Below are positions 1 through 11,491 of a DNA stretch of 26,564 nucleotides, one piece after another. The notes beneath the pieces are model-generated. The model was not told the DNA's origin. It saw nothing but the letters and a program-made list of their open reading frames with translations, and ran no database searches. A program made the translations under genes and the position numbers. The DNA comes from Lingula anatina (Eukaryota > Brachiopoda > Lingulata > Lingulida > Lingulidae): positions 444,457-471,020 of the forward strand of contig NW_019775325.1 in NCBI RefSeq assembly GCF_001039355.2, read 5' to 3'. Each line of letters begins with the position of its first letter. Position 1 is the stretch's first letter.

Positions 1-51
1 AAATGAAATTGTTGACAGCTTTACCGATATCGTACTGACGATCGCAAAGGT
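1..51 (+). CDS. Possible 3' end of a coding exon cut by the left edge
   Basis: One frame (codons from base 3) is open for sixteen codons, reading NEIVDSFTDIVLTIAK. It is followed at once by AAG|GTGGGT, an acceptable 5' splice donor. Seventeen bases further on, the sequence becomes AT-rich and stop-laden in all plus frames. This could be the end of an internal exon of a gene lying to the left. It is very short, has no recognisable family and no acceptor in the window, so it may be chance. Confidence 0.2.
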
Positions 52-1368
52 GGGTCCTCCATCACTCATTGAAACTAGCTTGTTTGCATGCATTTGGATG
101 TCAGAAAATCTATTTTTTTTGTATTAATCTCACCTCCTGTTAGTAACTTCAAGGGGTTACCGCTAGCACTGTCAAATCAGGGCATTTAACTGTTAATGAT
201 GCACAAACTAATAATTGCAGATAAGCCGAAATTAGTATGGCATGATAGCAGGCTAGAGCTTGATGTCAATATTCTTGACTCTTGCGTTGACTGCGTGACA
301 GGGCTAGAGGCTAATCTCACCGTCGTAGAACCAAGTAATCACAAGTTGTCAAGTTAAAAATTTGATTAACACGCGCCTCGATGCTAGGCAGATGGCCCAA
401 GTTGGATAGATTTATAAAATCTAACGACTGCATAGAGCTGTTGTCGAAGATTGAACGATATTATGACGGTTGTTGTCACAGGTAGCAAGCAGCGGAATGT
501 TTCCTTTTTTTTTCGTATCTCAAAATGTTAACAAAAAAATCGAAAGAGCACGTATAAAAACAAGCAATTCAAAGGTAAACGCGTATTTCGAGCAAATCCA
601 ATGTGTTGGAAAAGATTCTCTTTAGCGCTGATCACAATCAAGAGCGACTATCAAAACAGCTTAAGCGGAACAATGGGCCGATCGCTATTTATGACAAAGG
701 GAGTATGACGCATCCCTGTTCTAATGTTACTCGAGTCGTGCTGATGCTGCTAATGTCGGCCCACCGAGTTTACCCATGGCGGGGCATACACCAGGGCAAC
801 GGTGCCGATAACTGCAGCATCAAAATCCTCAGAAAAACATTTTGTTCAAAATGTAAAAATGTTAAACGTTAGACAGATACGAGTAATTAACCAACAATTA
901 GACATAAAAAAACCCAAAATGGGTGATTTTTAGCCCCATTTGGGTACATCAATCCCTTAAACAAGCAGCTTTGGCCAGGCTTCTTTGGCGCCAATTTTGC
1001 ACACATGAGAAAGATGTGCAGCAAGTTCGATTGAAATTAACTGTGAAATAAACTCCAATCTAAAGGCACCAGAGTAATTTATTTCTTCATTTGTAATGTG
1101 TTGTTGCAAAAGTAACATGTATACCAAGGCAGTGTTTGCCAAGCTGAACAGGTGTCAGATATAAAATATTTAGAGCTATTTACCATGCTTTGTTCAAAGT
1201 GCCAGACATAGCAAATGAACGTTAATTGAACTGGTAGAATGAAGTCAAACAAATATGCGATTCCAAGTCAAGTTAAACTGGCGGCGACTTATTCTACACG
1301 AGGTACAGTCCTTTTAAAATATACGGTCTGCGTCTCCGCACATGGGCATAACTTAAATTCGAGACCTA
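52..1368. other. Non-coding stretch left of the candidate peptide gene
   Basis: No convincing exon is seen. An 89-codon open frame at 603-872 (+) has no family resemblance. A 12-base imperfect hairpin lies at 912-945 (ACCCAAAATGGG facing CCCCATTTGGGT, loop about 10). TTTATT at 1078-1083 reads AATAAA on the minus strand and could be the poly(A) signal of the candidate gene at 1369-1956, about 290 bases past its stop. Confidence 0.4.
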
Positions 1369-1956
1369 TTAACCCCAGCGGAATGTTGGTTTAGCACCAG
1401 TTCCAGCATTCCCTTGCTTAGACCCAGATGTGTCAGAACCAAAATATCCAGGGGCACCAAGAGGTTGCCAGAAATTTGATTTCTTCGTCATCCTGTTTTC
1501 ACCGAGTTGGTTTTCTTGAAATCCCTCGTGCTGCCTGAAGGTAGACATGGCTCCTAACATGGCCGCCGTCGCTGGGTCATGGAAATAATTAGTCACCACG
1601 TTGCAGAGTAATAACGAAGACGCTGGTTCGAACTGACAGAATCTGAGAAGGCCCTGCCAGAGCGTAGGTGGCGGATTTTGGTTAATGGTGATTTTTTCCT
1701 CTTCAAGAATTTCATCATCGCTGTCTGTCGGGCCACCCAAGGGCTGACGCTTCGAAAACAGTCGGTTAAATCTTTGGCGTAGAGGCAACCGACCAGGGGC
1801 TGAATTGGGTGTCTGTATTTCTAGAAGCTGACTCAAAGCTTTTGGCCCGTTTTTGTTTTCTGTGACGCCATCCGTGTATCCTATCCAATGTCCAGTTACA
1901 GTGGCACACATGACGACGAAGGTGTACACGAAAACGCAGCCAACGCGCTGTGTGTC
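1369..1956 (-). CDS. Candidate terminal exon of a secreted peptide precursor (family unknown)
   Basis: The frame is open for 195 codons and ends with TAA. On the minus strand it begins right after a plausible acceptor, TATATTTTTTAG, so the start codon may lie in an unseen upstream exon; the first in-frame ATG in the exon is codon 16. Residues about 5-22 are hydrophobic (VGCVFVYTFVVMCATVTG), like a signal-peptide core. The rest is hydrophilic, with basic pairs KR (69-70) and KK (158-159), two cysteines at 107 and 118 spaced as C-x10-C, and an extreme C-terminus PTFRWG. Cleavage after KK would release a 36-residue peptide whose last Gly could donate an amide, giving ...FRW-amide. This is the layout of a neuropeptide precursor. 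The C-x10-C pair and RW-amide recall luqin-type precursors, but there the peptide precedes the cysteines, so I do not assign that family. It could also be a chance open frame. Confidence 0.35.
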   Translation of the reverse strand, partial: DTQRVGCVFVYTFVVMCATVTGHWIGYTDGVTENKNGPKALSQLLEIQTPNSAPGRLPLRQRFNRLFSKRQPLGGPTDSDDEILEEEKITINQNPPPTLWQGLLRFCQFEPASSLLLCNVVTNYFHDPATAAMLGAMSTFRQHEGFQENQLGENRMTKKSNFWQPLGAPGYFGSDTSGSKQGNAGTGAKPTFRWG

Positions 1957-4900
1957 CTAAAAAATATAACATGTTTAAATGTTTTTCAGGATGTGAGAAC
2001 TTAAACATCATTCAAAAGAGATTAATTGAAATCTCACGTACTATTTGTCTCATTACTACATGGATACGTAGTTCTTTTTCAGCCATGTGACAGTAATTGG
2101 CTTGATAGCATATGAGTGGACGGGATCCAATACACTCGAGGCGTTACGTTTTAACTCAGAGAATCTCAAACTATTATTGGAACTTGAAGAGGAGTTTACG
2201 ACCAAGAGAAGGAGAATGATAAAAACCTAACAATGAGGATATGAACGCAGTTACTACTGGTAGTAAGACAGTTCTTGAATAACATTTTCTCCTCCAGTAG
2301 CGTCCCAGAGGAAATCTATAGAAAGTTGGCATATTAAGTTTAGCGTCCATTTTTTCTTTCTGAATATCCATTTGCTAAATATCGATCATTTTCTAATCAT
2401 TTCCTGAGTTTTTTGTATAAATTAATGCACAAACTGTACATGAATACAGCAGCTGTAATGGCGTAATGTAACGGCAAGAATATCTGGCTTGACTGAGATG
2501 TTAGCTTCTTCGCGACCACTGATCAAGACAAACGAATCTACTAATATCACTTGATCCAAATCATTTCAAACCTTAAGTTTATAAGCCTCAAATACCACGT
2601 TAAAAGAGTTGCCCAACCTTCCAAGACAAATTTTTAAAAAATACCTATGTGTTAAATTTGGCTTCTACTACACTGTACCCAGTACGTGCTTGAAAGTTGT
2701 CGAAATTTTTATATCTTAAATTACAAAATCATAAAAAAGGGAACAACAATAATAATCCGTCTCTCACTTTTTGTGCTTGAAAATCGTCATAACTAAACGG
2801 AACACACCAAGAGAATAAGAAAAGAGAGAACCATTAAAGAAACATTATGAAGCACAAAACTGATAATACATCACAATTTGCAGTAAGTATCGAATAACGT
2901 GGTGCCAATTCAATTACCAGGATCTGATGTAAATTAGCCTCTTTGTTAGTAATGTAAAAATATCTCCTCTATTCCTGCGCATCCCATAAATAGTTAGTCA
3001 CGTAAAAAGATGCATCTTCTCTATTATGCACATCGTAGAATAGCTTTAATTGTTTTACTGACACATTTTATTCAAACTCTTCACCAATCTGCTCAGTATC
3101 TTTGTCACTGTTCATCGACTACCATTCTTTCTCCTTTTTTTATTAAAGAAGAACCCTATCTATTACTGAATAGATTTTATTCACCATGACTCAGGGGCGG
3201 ATCCAGGATAGCGGTGAGGCAGGGGCCTTTCAATGAACGAAAGGTACAAATTTGCGTATTACTTAGAACATAAAACTTTTTTTGTGAATTTTGTTTATTT
3301 TGAAGCATATGAAACAAACTCATGAACGAGACAGGAGTCGGGTTAGAAGTCTGTTGGTTCAGGGAGGTTTTCAAGTACATATGCCGAGTGTGCAAAAAGA
3401 GTTATTGGTTCGGGAGTCGTCCGTAGAATATATTTAATGGATGACTTTAATGTGAATAAACCAAGCTAACATGAGGCACGAGTTTTAGACAATAAAATAG
3501 ACTGATGATGCATAAATGAATGCATGAATGATAAATGGTGAAGTTGGAGAGGGAGGAAGGTGTCGGCCGGCTTTATGGAGCACTTTTCGGTCGACAAGTC
3601 ACCTACATCGGCTGCGAGTTCGTGTGATGGTGGTGGTATAAGGTCCGTACGATTTCAGCAATAAGAGTGATGGACACATACATACAGAACAAAAAAGATA
3701 TTTGGCATACCATCTTATTTGTACTTTCTTGGGCGAAATGTAGGACGCATAAGTATCGTTTTTGCTATCATATTAGGCATTATTTTAAGTCCTTGGAAAC
3801 CGCCACCAAGGATCTTATGTACATCTTCCTGAGTACCCGAAGCCATATGCCTTTACAAATCCCTGGTAATCAAGATTGCTAATATCGCTTGTTGTCAAAC
3901 AGAAAAAAAACCTACAGGTTTATTGTAAAAGGCATATGTTCACATTAGGTTAAGTCCTAAATTCTTTGTACATTTTAATCTTTTCTGGAACCCACACACC
4001 AGAACCCATCATATCTTCTTTAACAACAGAGATACCAATAAGTGTTTCCATACAAATTGAGAAAGTGTTTACTGTTGGCCATTACCGGTATGAAGAAATG
4101 TTGAATACAATTTTTTGAAGACAATGTTGTCGAAGTAAGTGGCCTAATCATGACGTTTTGACAATAAAGAAAGTCCCTGTTACTATAATTTTAAAAAAGA
4201 GGTGTCAATATATATTTTATTCAAAGAAGGTAAGTAACTTGTAAACAAGTACATATGCTACTAACGCGTAGGCCTGTAGTTAATAAAATCATTATCGATA
4301 ATGATGACGCATATCACAAATAAAAAGATTCTGTTGTTATACGGTGGCGACTGCTCTGGTCTCATTTGTCTTCAACCTTTAGTCACGGTTTCATGAAAAA
4401 AAAGACGTCTTCTCTATAATGGGCTCTTATACAATTATTGATGGCCTATTCATGGAGTGACATACACGGAAGATGGCATGTTCTTTGTAACAAGGCTGAT
4501 TTGAAAGTATACGATCCCTGAAAAAATATGAAGACGTGGTCGTCTTACAGGGAATGATTTAGTCGGGGTTTTGGCAAACTCTGGAGAGAAGGTACAAAAT
4601 ATTGCAAAAAATGCATTCATAATACGATTAGCTTGGGATTAGATAACGTCTTCGAACGTCTTGATCAATTTACGTTTGTTTGAAACTAACTTAACTGTAC
4701 GCCATTTAGATCTAAGCAATTTGCTGATGTACTCCTGTTAACAGAAATTAATCAAGAGGCACGCCGCTAAGCCAATGGAAGTCTTATGGGCGATAAAATC
4801 TCTGTAATTATCCATTTTAGAGATCAAATTCGTTTATTCTGTTAGCAAGGCAACCATTGCAAATACAGCTCAGTATTGCATTACAGACATTTGCTTAATT

Positions 4901-7900
4901 TAAGGGGAAAGTGGAGAAGAGTCTCCGAAGTTCAGGTTTTTAAAAGAGATTTCAGAGATTGTTGGCAGTAGGCCTACCTTTATGTAAACTTTAATGATCA
5001 ATCTGCATTGTACACACATTAGCTCTAGTAAAATTGAAGATATTTGCAGTGGTCCTAGAGTTGATTTTGTTAATATTATTAATATTCAATAATTGATTCT
5101 ATTGTCTTATGCTACAGAATAAAAAAGCACCCAACACTTCTGGCTTATAAGCCACTTTATGTGCTGGTAAATCGTCCTTGCCATATAGCATACATTGTGC
5201 TTATACATTTTACAAGTTGTCTTAATTTCTTCACTTGCTATTTTCCCAAGAAATAATTCTATTAATTTGAAGACCAATATTATCTTTTTCTGTGATATCT
5301 TTTGTGTGTTTACAACAGGTGCGCTGAAATAAGAATCTTGCACATCATTAGAGCAAATCTGACAAACATTTCCATTAACGGGTGCGTTTGTTTATCTTCC
5401 AGTTTCAACATATAACAGTAAAACGTCCATAAGAATTGGACACAGTAAATGTTTTTCTTTTCTGCTTTTCATTCAAAAGTGAAACGTGTCACCAAAAATT
5501 AAACTTCTAATGTCTTAATTATTAACATATGATTGATTAAGAATGTTACCCTAAGCATCAATATGTTTTACAATCTCACTAACTTCAGACCACCAATTTC
5601 ATTTAAAATCTTCAGTGAAAATCTGCATCGCAATTCTATTGCTTTAGAATTTTTATTAGATCGTTCCAGAACCTAAAGATACGTAGATGTGTACCATATT
5701 TAATTGGAATCCAGCCTGATTTACCTTAAGGGCTTACTTTAGTAGCAAAGATGTGGATAACGAGGTTGTAACTTTCTTGTCGCTAGGTGATACCTTTAAA
5801 AAGCTTCACGCAAATTTTTTCGCAATCATTATTAGCGAAGAATCCCCTAACACCCTACCCATACTCTACTATTCGGGCTACACAGTAACTCTACATTTTT
5901 TTCTTTTGCTGTGCTGTTGTTTTGTTTGAGATCTTGCTTTGATTAAACCAAGTGTTCTTGTAGCAGACTCTGAGAGAAAATTAGATGTTTGTTGATTATC
6001 CTGAAATTCTGCGCTAATGGGAAACCCAGTTAAGGTGGCTTATTTTGCCGTTTCGACATTTCCTTACATGTTACGTTTCTTGAACAGAATCGATCGAGCC
6101 TTGAAAGTCTTTAAGGGGACTACATTCAACGTTAATCGTGCACACCACTGTATAGCTTAATTTCATCATGTCTGTCAGTGTCCGTCAACAATCTAATTTC
6201 AACATTCTTATAACATATACTTAGACATGCGGATTTCCCCTAAGTAAATGAACGAAAATTATTGAAAAATGGTTAAAGACGCTTAATATCAATAAAAGGA
6301 ACGATTAATTGTCAACAAGTTTTTTTTTTACCGAAAACTCTATTTCTCTGTTGGTTTCAAAAGCTACAGGAAACATTATACACTTACCATGACAACTTGA
6401 CTGGACCCTAATTTGCGGACTGAGACTTTGGACAATGATCTCGGTTTCTCTTCACCTTGATCAACGCTAGTCACCTATTCAACAAGATTGTGACATCAAT
6501 AATCGAACTTCGCCTTCCTTTTAACCTGGACTTCGTCTTGCTCTTAATCTTGAATTCGGATCATTTTATCCAATGTCCTAAAATCAGATATATTAGACAA
6601 CAGTTGGAATCGTATCACGTGGGCGGATAAAAGTGGTCCCCGGTTTCTTCCTACACAGGTCAGACAATTTGGTGTATATTTTTACATAAACAACGATCTA
6701 TTGCAATGTATGCCTCGTTGCGTTGGCTTCGTTTGGCGCAGAAATCGGATAGCGAAGATCACAGCCACTCCCGTCTGCCGCAGTGTTGGAAACGCAGTAT
6801 GTTGTACTGCTCCTGATAAAGACGCCGATGAAGTTTTGCTCTTCTGATCACGTGCAGTGTGCAACTGTTTTAAGACCAAAATGTGCCCTGTTTTCCTATT
6901 AAAGAAACATCAACTTTATATTCCTATGGTTACCGAGCTGTACCTGTGCGCGGATAATTCTCCCTGTCGTTCTCTTGGGACTGTACTGATACTCGTGTCG
7001 AAGCTGAGTCTGTCAAGAACATCTATGTAATCGAAGCGGATTGTCGTCATCAAAGGCAAGGCGTATCTCATTAGCTTATTGAGATTGCCAGATAGTACCG
7101 TCATCGCGGCGAATGAAATGTCTGCTTTTAAAAGATTGCTGTGGATTTTTCGAGGTTATTATTAAGTTAATATTGTGGTATGGCTTCTTTTGGTGGTGTC
7201 TCTCACTTGATTGGAGTGTCATGGGATTACAATAATTCTGACCAACTGGGTAAATGTATATTTTTGAAGTGATTTCCAATATATAGGGCCAATTTAACAC
7301 AAAATAGAGTGCAAGACAAGAAATTATTTTTCGATCATGCGTCACTTATATAATTTCGTGTTTCACCCTTTGCATTAGGTAATGATTCCCCTTTGCCAGT
7401 GCTTGATTTGGAGTTCATTTCTTTATTTCTACAAGACCATTACTGATGTTGTTTATGCATTGGTTTGTTGCTTTACTTGTCGTGTCTGTGAGCAAGGGTG
7501 AATAAACCTACCTGTTCTCTCTCTATCGACACCATTAATCCAGTGTCTACTGAATGTCTTCTCACTATCTGCTTTATGGGGTCAAATTTGCTGGAAAAGA
7601 CAAAAGAACCCCCCTCAACTAACTCCTGCTATAACTTATGGTAATAGGTATTGTTTTAGATAAAAAACAAAACCAAAATAGACTGGACAAATGTATTAAT
7701 GCCAATGTATATTATTCGCACTGGCAAAAAAGTTCATTTAACTTTTTGCTTATCTTATAACTTTGTTAAAGAAAACATAACGTCATTTCTTTCTGCCCTT
7801 TCACATGTAGGTTATATTTATACATGGCTTTTGATCGCATTTAACGGTACAAATCTACAAGAGTTGAATGAGCGTGATATGACCTTGACTTTGTATGGGG

Positions 7901-9420
7901 GCCCGTTCACACTGTCAATTCCCTTCACTTACTTCTTCCTGCTCGCTTCTGGCAATAAATTACATGTATTTTCATTTTTGATTTGTTATATTGTCGTCAA
8001 TATCAAGAAAAACACTGAATCTACAGGAACTCGTCCTTGCCCTCGCCCTCTAATATATCTTTGCACTTTGTTTGTACGGCATAATATAATTCCTTGAAGC
8101 ACGAAAAGCCAACCGAATCTCTGTTGGAGAGAGAGAGCTAGGTCGAAGCCCCTGATCTGTACAGAAACCAAGCGTAATGTTTTCCGGCAATAGTCGTATG
8201 ATTAGAGATAGCGAGCAGTATTAATGATGGCAATATACAGAATATAAACGCTTTTTTTTACGATTAAGCTGAATAACACCCAGCGGTATTTGATAAGTGT
8301 TAATTAATTGACCGGGCAGATTACGCCTATGATCGACTATCTGTTGCAGACAATGGAGCAATAGGGTTTGTTGCCCACCAATTATTTGCTGCTGTAACTT
8401 AAGCGTTCCCTTATTTAAGACCTTCCCTTATTTGCTGAATATTTCTTTACACAATAACTGGTTATGAATAGAGATATGGTCAAATTTGAATTCAATACAA
8501 TTTGAAATTACAATTACCTCATCATAGACCGAAGTCCCTCTAAACAACTCCAAATAAAAGATAAAAGCCAACAAATTCCCCTTTTGCATTCATGTTTTAC
8601 TTTTTTATGAGGCGAATTGATTAATGTCTTTCTTCCATGTACTTAAAAACAAAGGATAAGTGTCTTATAAAACAAAGGCACGTGTTTGAGTCATATAGAA
8701 TTCTAGATGAATTAAATAATTGAATAGAAATTTTCTTTACATACAGAAACTAAATGACATGTCCAACAAAACGTTAGACCTATGTTATTAAGTCTCTAAG
8801 TAAAGAATGCTTATATTTTATCAATAATATAAAGAAGAATGAAAAAAGGATCAAAATCTGGGAAATATTTTAAGGGACATGATATTTGTATAAATAAAAA
8901 CATATTTTGCTCTATATGCTACATGTATACTTCAAAACGTAGGCAAATGTACATTTTCAGGGAAATAATTCCTATTTCTGACCATTGTTTAAGAAGAATA
9001 GAAGTAATGCGCTGGTGCCCTTTATTAATTCTAGCAATGACAAGGTCTTGCAAACCAGTTTGAAGACAGCAGTATAAAAATTCTGTCATTTGTCCGACAT
9101 TTCAACGGTGAGACTTTGGTACAGATTGATTGCGACCACAAGGGGTGTTGAACTCTCAAGACGGAAATACGTTGAGTATATTGATAATTTTGATATTTTG
9201 ACTCTCTTACACACAAGACACTTAAAGGTAAACTCCATGGGTTTGAAATCCCCCAAATGCTTATTTTCGCCACCCACAGCTTCTTATTAAACCTTACATA
9301 CGCCTTAAAAACGATTTAAGCTCTCAAATATTTTTCTGGATTGTACCCGACGTTTATACTTCCATTACAACTTAGGAAGATGGTCGCCGGTTATAACGAC
9401 TGGCCGGTCATTTTAAACTA
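1957..9420. other. Long AT-rich gene desert
   Basis: Both strands carry stops at high density. The open frames are short and read as translated low-complexity DNA. No tRNA, rRNA or recognised protein family was seen. Slightly GC-richer islands occur at about 6690-6890 and 6930-7110. The latter holds a 62-codon minus-strand frame with a donor-like CACAG|GTACAG, but nothing identifiable. The tract could contain regulatory DNA or decayed repeats that cannot be recognised by eye. Confidence 0.5.
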
Positions 9421-9455
9421 AACCTTTATATAACCTTTATATAACTTTATTTAAC
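9421..9455. repeat. Short tandem repeat, 11-bp unit
   Basis: AACCTTTATAT occurs twice in perfect tandem (9421-9431 and 9432-9442), followed by a degraded third unit. It is a small minisatellite with no evident function. Confidence 0.7.
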
Positions 9456-10040
9456 GGTCGAATACTAGTGCAGAGAAGGGTAGATAATTGATTCGTGAGC
9501 ACCAGAAAGTTTCTTATTTCCCCGGGAAAATCCATTTTGTCCCCATGAAATATAGGTGATGAGCTTACTTACGCCCCGCTTTTAACGCGCATTGAGAGGT
9601 TCAGCAAATCGGGCTGTAACTGTAAAGTTCAGTAAAGCCCCTTTTACACTGGACGGCGTCCTTTCTGCGTCCAGCAGTACGGCCCCATTTGAGAGTTAAA
9701 AAATTATAATACTTTACGTGCCGACAACTGGGCATTCATTCTGATACAGAATCAATGCTCGTGCCTCCTTATTTAGACCACAGCGATGCCAAATTTCATG
9801 GTCGCAGAAAGAACGCAGGGGGTATAACTGAGCTGTATTTTATGAGTTCATTTGAGACAAAGAAAGCCAAGATACGTGTAGAGTCTAAGTTCAAATTTCA
9901 TTTTAGTATACTATGTGTAAAAGAGACAAAAGCAGAATCACCTATCTTCTCAAAGTACCACGTCCTTGGGAGTAAAAAACACCCTTTGGACCAGGTCGAA
10001 ATAATAAAAGGAAAATAGGTCACCACACGTTATCATTATT

Positions 10041-10280
10041 ACCTCCGCCAAGGAGGTTATATTTTCACCCCTGTTTGTCTGTTTGTTTGTTTGTTTGTTT
10101 GTTTGTTTGTCATCAACATAACTCAAAAAGTTATGGACCGATATTGATAAAAATTTCAGGAACTGTCAGAAGTGGGCCAAGGAAGAGATGATTAGTTTTT
10201 GGTGGTGATCCGGACCAATAATCAATCAATAATCAATAATAATCAAAAATCGCTGCCTTGGCGGAGGTCTGCGCTCTCGT
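10041..10280 (+). mobile_element. MITE-like element with CCTCCGCCAAGG terminal inverted repeats
   Basis: ACCTCCGCCAAGG at 10041-10053 is matched by its exact reverse complement at 10256-10268. Inside are a (TTTG)n tract at about 10080-10110, then ACTCAAAAAGTTATGGACCG (10122-10141), a TGGGCCAAGGAAGA stretch, GGTGGTGATCCGGA, and a run of CAAT/AATCA repeats. I recognise this general consensus from memory as a dispersed non-autonomous repeat found in fish and many marine invertebrates, but I cannot confirm a name. There is no transposase frame. The right boundary is drawn slightly past the inverted repeat because CTGCGCTCTC often follows in related copies, as I recall. No clear target-site duplication is visible. 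Confidence 0.75.
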
Positions 10281-10455
10281 TGTAAGTAACATTACTTCGT
10301 AAGTTTACATTATTTATTAAAAGGCAACTAAATGGGAGGGAATTAGGAAAAATTATCGATCAGTCGGCGCTTGGATCCATCATACTCTTCGAATGTTGAC
10401 GTGAGTAATCGTGATACTGCCTAAAAAATAGAAGGCTATGCACCAATAGTGACCA

Positions 10456-10709
10456 TTCCCATAACCCTATCGTACTAGTTGGATCGATCTAACTCCTCGG
10501 GGATTGTCCCTTAATTGTATTCAGTTTATTTTCTGCTATGCCCCCTCGTAACTTTAAGAACTTGGATAAAGTCGGGTAAACATTGTGGTTGTTCATGTTG
10601 CATTGCGAGGGGGGCGTGCCAGACAATTAAGCTGATAACATTGTCTGCGCCATAGCGAGAATCTCCGCTGAGAAAGATCTATCCTGCTAGTACGATAGGG
10701 TTATGGGAA
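10456..10709. mobile_element. Fold-back / MITE-like inverted-repeat element, 254 bp
   Basis: The 23 bases at 10456-10478 (starting TTCCCATAACCCTATCG) are the exact reverse complement of 10687-10709. Similarity continues inward in imperfect form for about 25 more bases per arm (shared blocks GGAT-GATCT, CTC, CGG, GATT). The middle, about 150 bases, also shows weak palindromy (CCCCCTCG at about 10540 facing CGAGGGGGG at about 10606). There is no open frame. The structure fits a small non-autonomous DNA transposon or fold-back element. I see no obvious target-site duplication. Confidence 0.65.
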
Positions 10710-11280
10710 CGCAGAAATATCTATCTAAATACCAGTTCCGAAAAAATTCTGACGTAAAACTGGAGGATTTGCTTTCGGTGTTTCCATCCATTTCCTGGTT
10801 CTGTTGACGTACCTTCAAAATTGGATAAGTGGGTAACTTTCCGCTTCGATATTCAATGTGAACTTTGATTTATTACTTGATAGTATTGGGTTTCTCCTCT
10901 AACTCGTAATCGAAAACAAAACCTCCAGATCGAGTTCATTATTGGCATTTAGTTAATGGTGGATTATTAGTGCAAGCGTTTTCCTTCTATTGTCAGAATT
11001 TACCGTACACCTCGTTGCCGCTCCTTCTATCTGAATATTCCCATTCCCGCACACAATAGCGGAGTAATGTAACACAAAATCGAAAATGACGAGTATCTGA
11101 TAATCGATGTTCTCCCACGCAAAGAAAAAAACTTGGCCATGTACTGTGATGATACTACAAAGAGGCTATTATATTACCCGTACTTTTGAGATAGGGGTTA
11201 AGACAGAACGGTGTTAGGAAGTGATAAGTGTTACAATGTTTTGGTCAGACATGTGCCAATCTAATATGCGTGGTTGAAGA

Positions 11281-11438
11281 ACTATTGTTAAAAACAAAAT
11301 TGGCAACTTTTGTGGCTATGAATGGATTATTATTGAGAAATTGTTGTAGACGTTTTTCTATAGGACTATTGTTAAAACAAAATTGACAACTTTTGCTAAT
11401 CTGAATTGTTCATTATTGTGGAATTGCTATAGACTGCA
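11281..11438. repeat. Imperfect tandem duplication, unit about 84 bp
   Basis: ACTATTGTTAAAA followed by CAAAATTG-CAACTTTTG begins at 11281 and again at 11365. Further matches follow in each unit (GAATGGATTATTATTG versus GAATTGTTCATTATTG, then GAAATTGTTGTAGAC versus GAATTGCTATAGAC). The second unit is shortened by several bases. It looks like a local duplication that has since diverged. Confidence 0.65.
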
Positions 11439-11466
11439 GTTGAGGGAAGATGCACGACACCATTCC

Positions 11467-11491
11467 TTTTTTTTTTTTTTTTTTTTTTTTT
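11467..11491. repeat. Poly-T tract (25 nt)
   Basis: A pure run of T. It could be the tail of a reverse-strand retroposed sequence, but no target-site duplication or recognisable body is seen next to it. Confidence 0.9.

Noticed and set aside
1369-1407. FRWG at the C-terminus as a melanocortin (POMC-like) core
   Set aside because: Only four residues match, the His before FRW is missing, and no other hormone segment of that precursor is present.
1369-1956. Assignment of the candidate precursor to the luqin family
   Set aside because: The C-x10-C pair and RW-amide end are suggestive, but in that family the peptide directly follows the signal peptide and the cysteines are C-terminal, the reverse of the order here.
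6916-7104. GC-richer 62-codon minus-strand frame with a donor-like CACAG|GTACAG
   Set aside because: It looks mildly coding, but I find no family, no convincing acceptor and no partner exon. Left as desert.
7699-8097. 132-codon open frame on the plus strand with hydrophobic stretches
   Set aside because: T-rich DNA gives Phe, Leu, Ile and Tyr in runs that mimic membrane segments. No family, no good start context and no splice context were seen.
9090-9290. Overlapping open frames on both strands around 9031-9290
   Set aside because: Mutually overlapping, short, without motif or splice logic; shadows of AT-rich DNA.
9755-10018. 87-codon open frame on the plus strand
   Set aside because: Low-complexity Lys/Phe/Ser composition, no recognised motif, and it lies directly before a mobile element.
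10080-10110. Regular TTTG array as a possible CRISPR or satellite array
   Set aside because: It is a microsatellite tract inside the inverted-repeat element; there are no spacers and the genome is an animal's.
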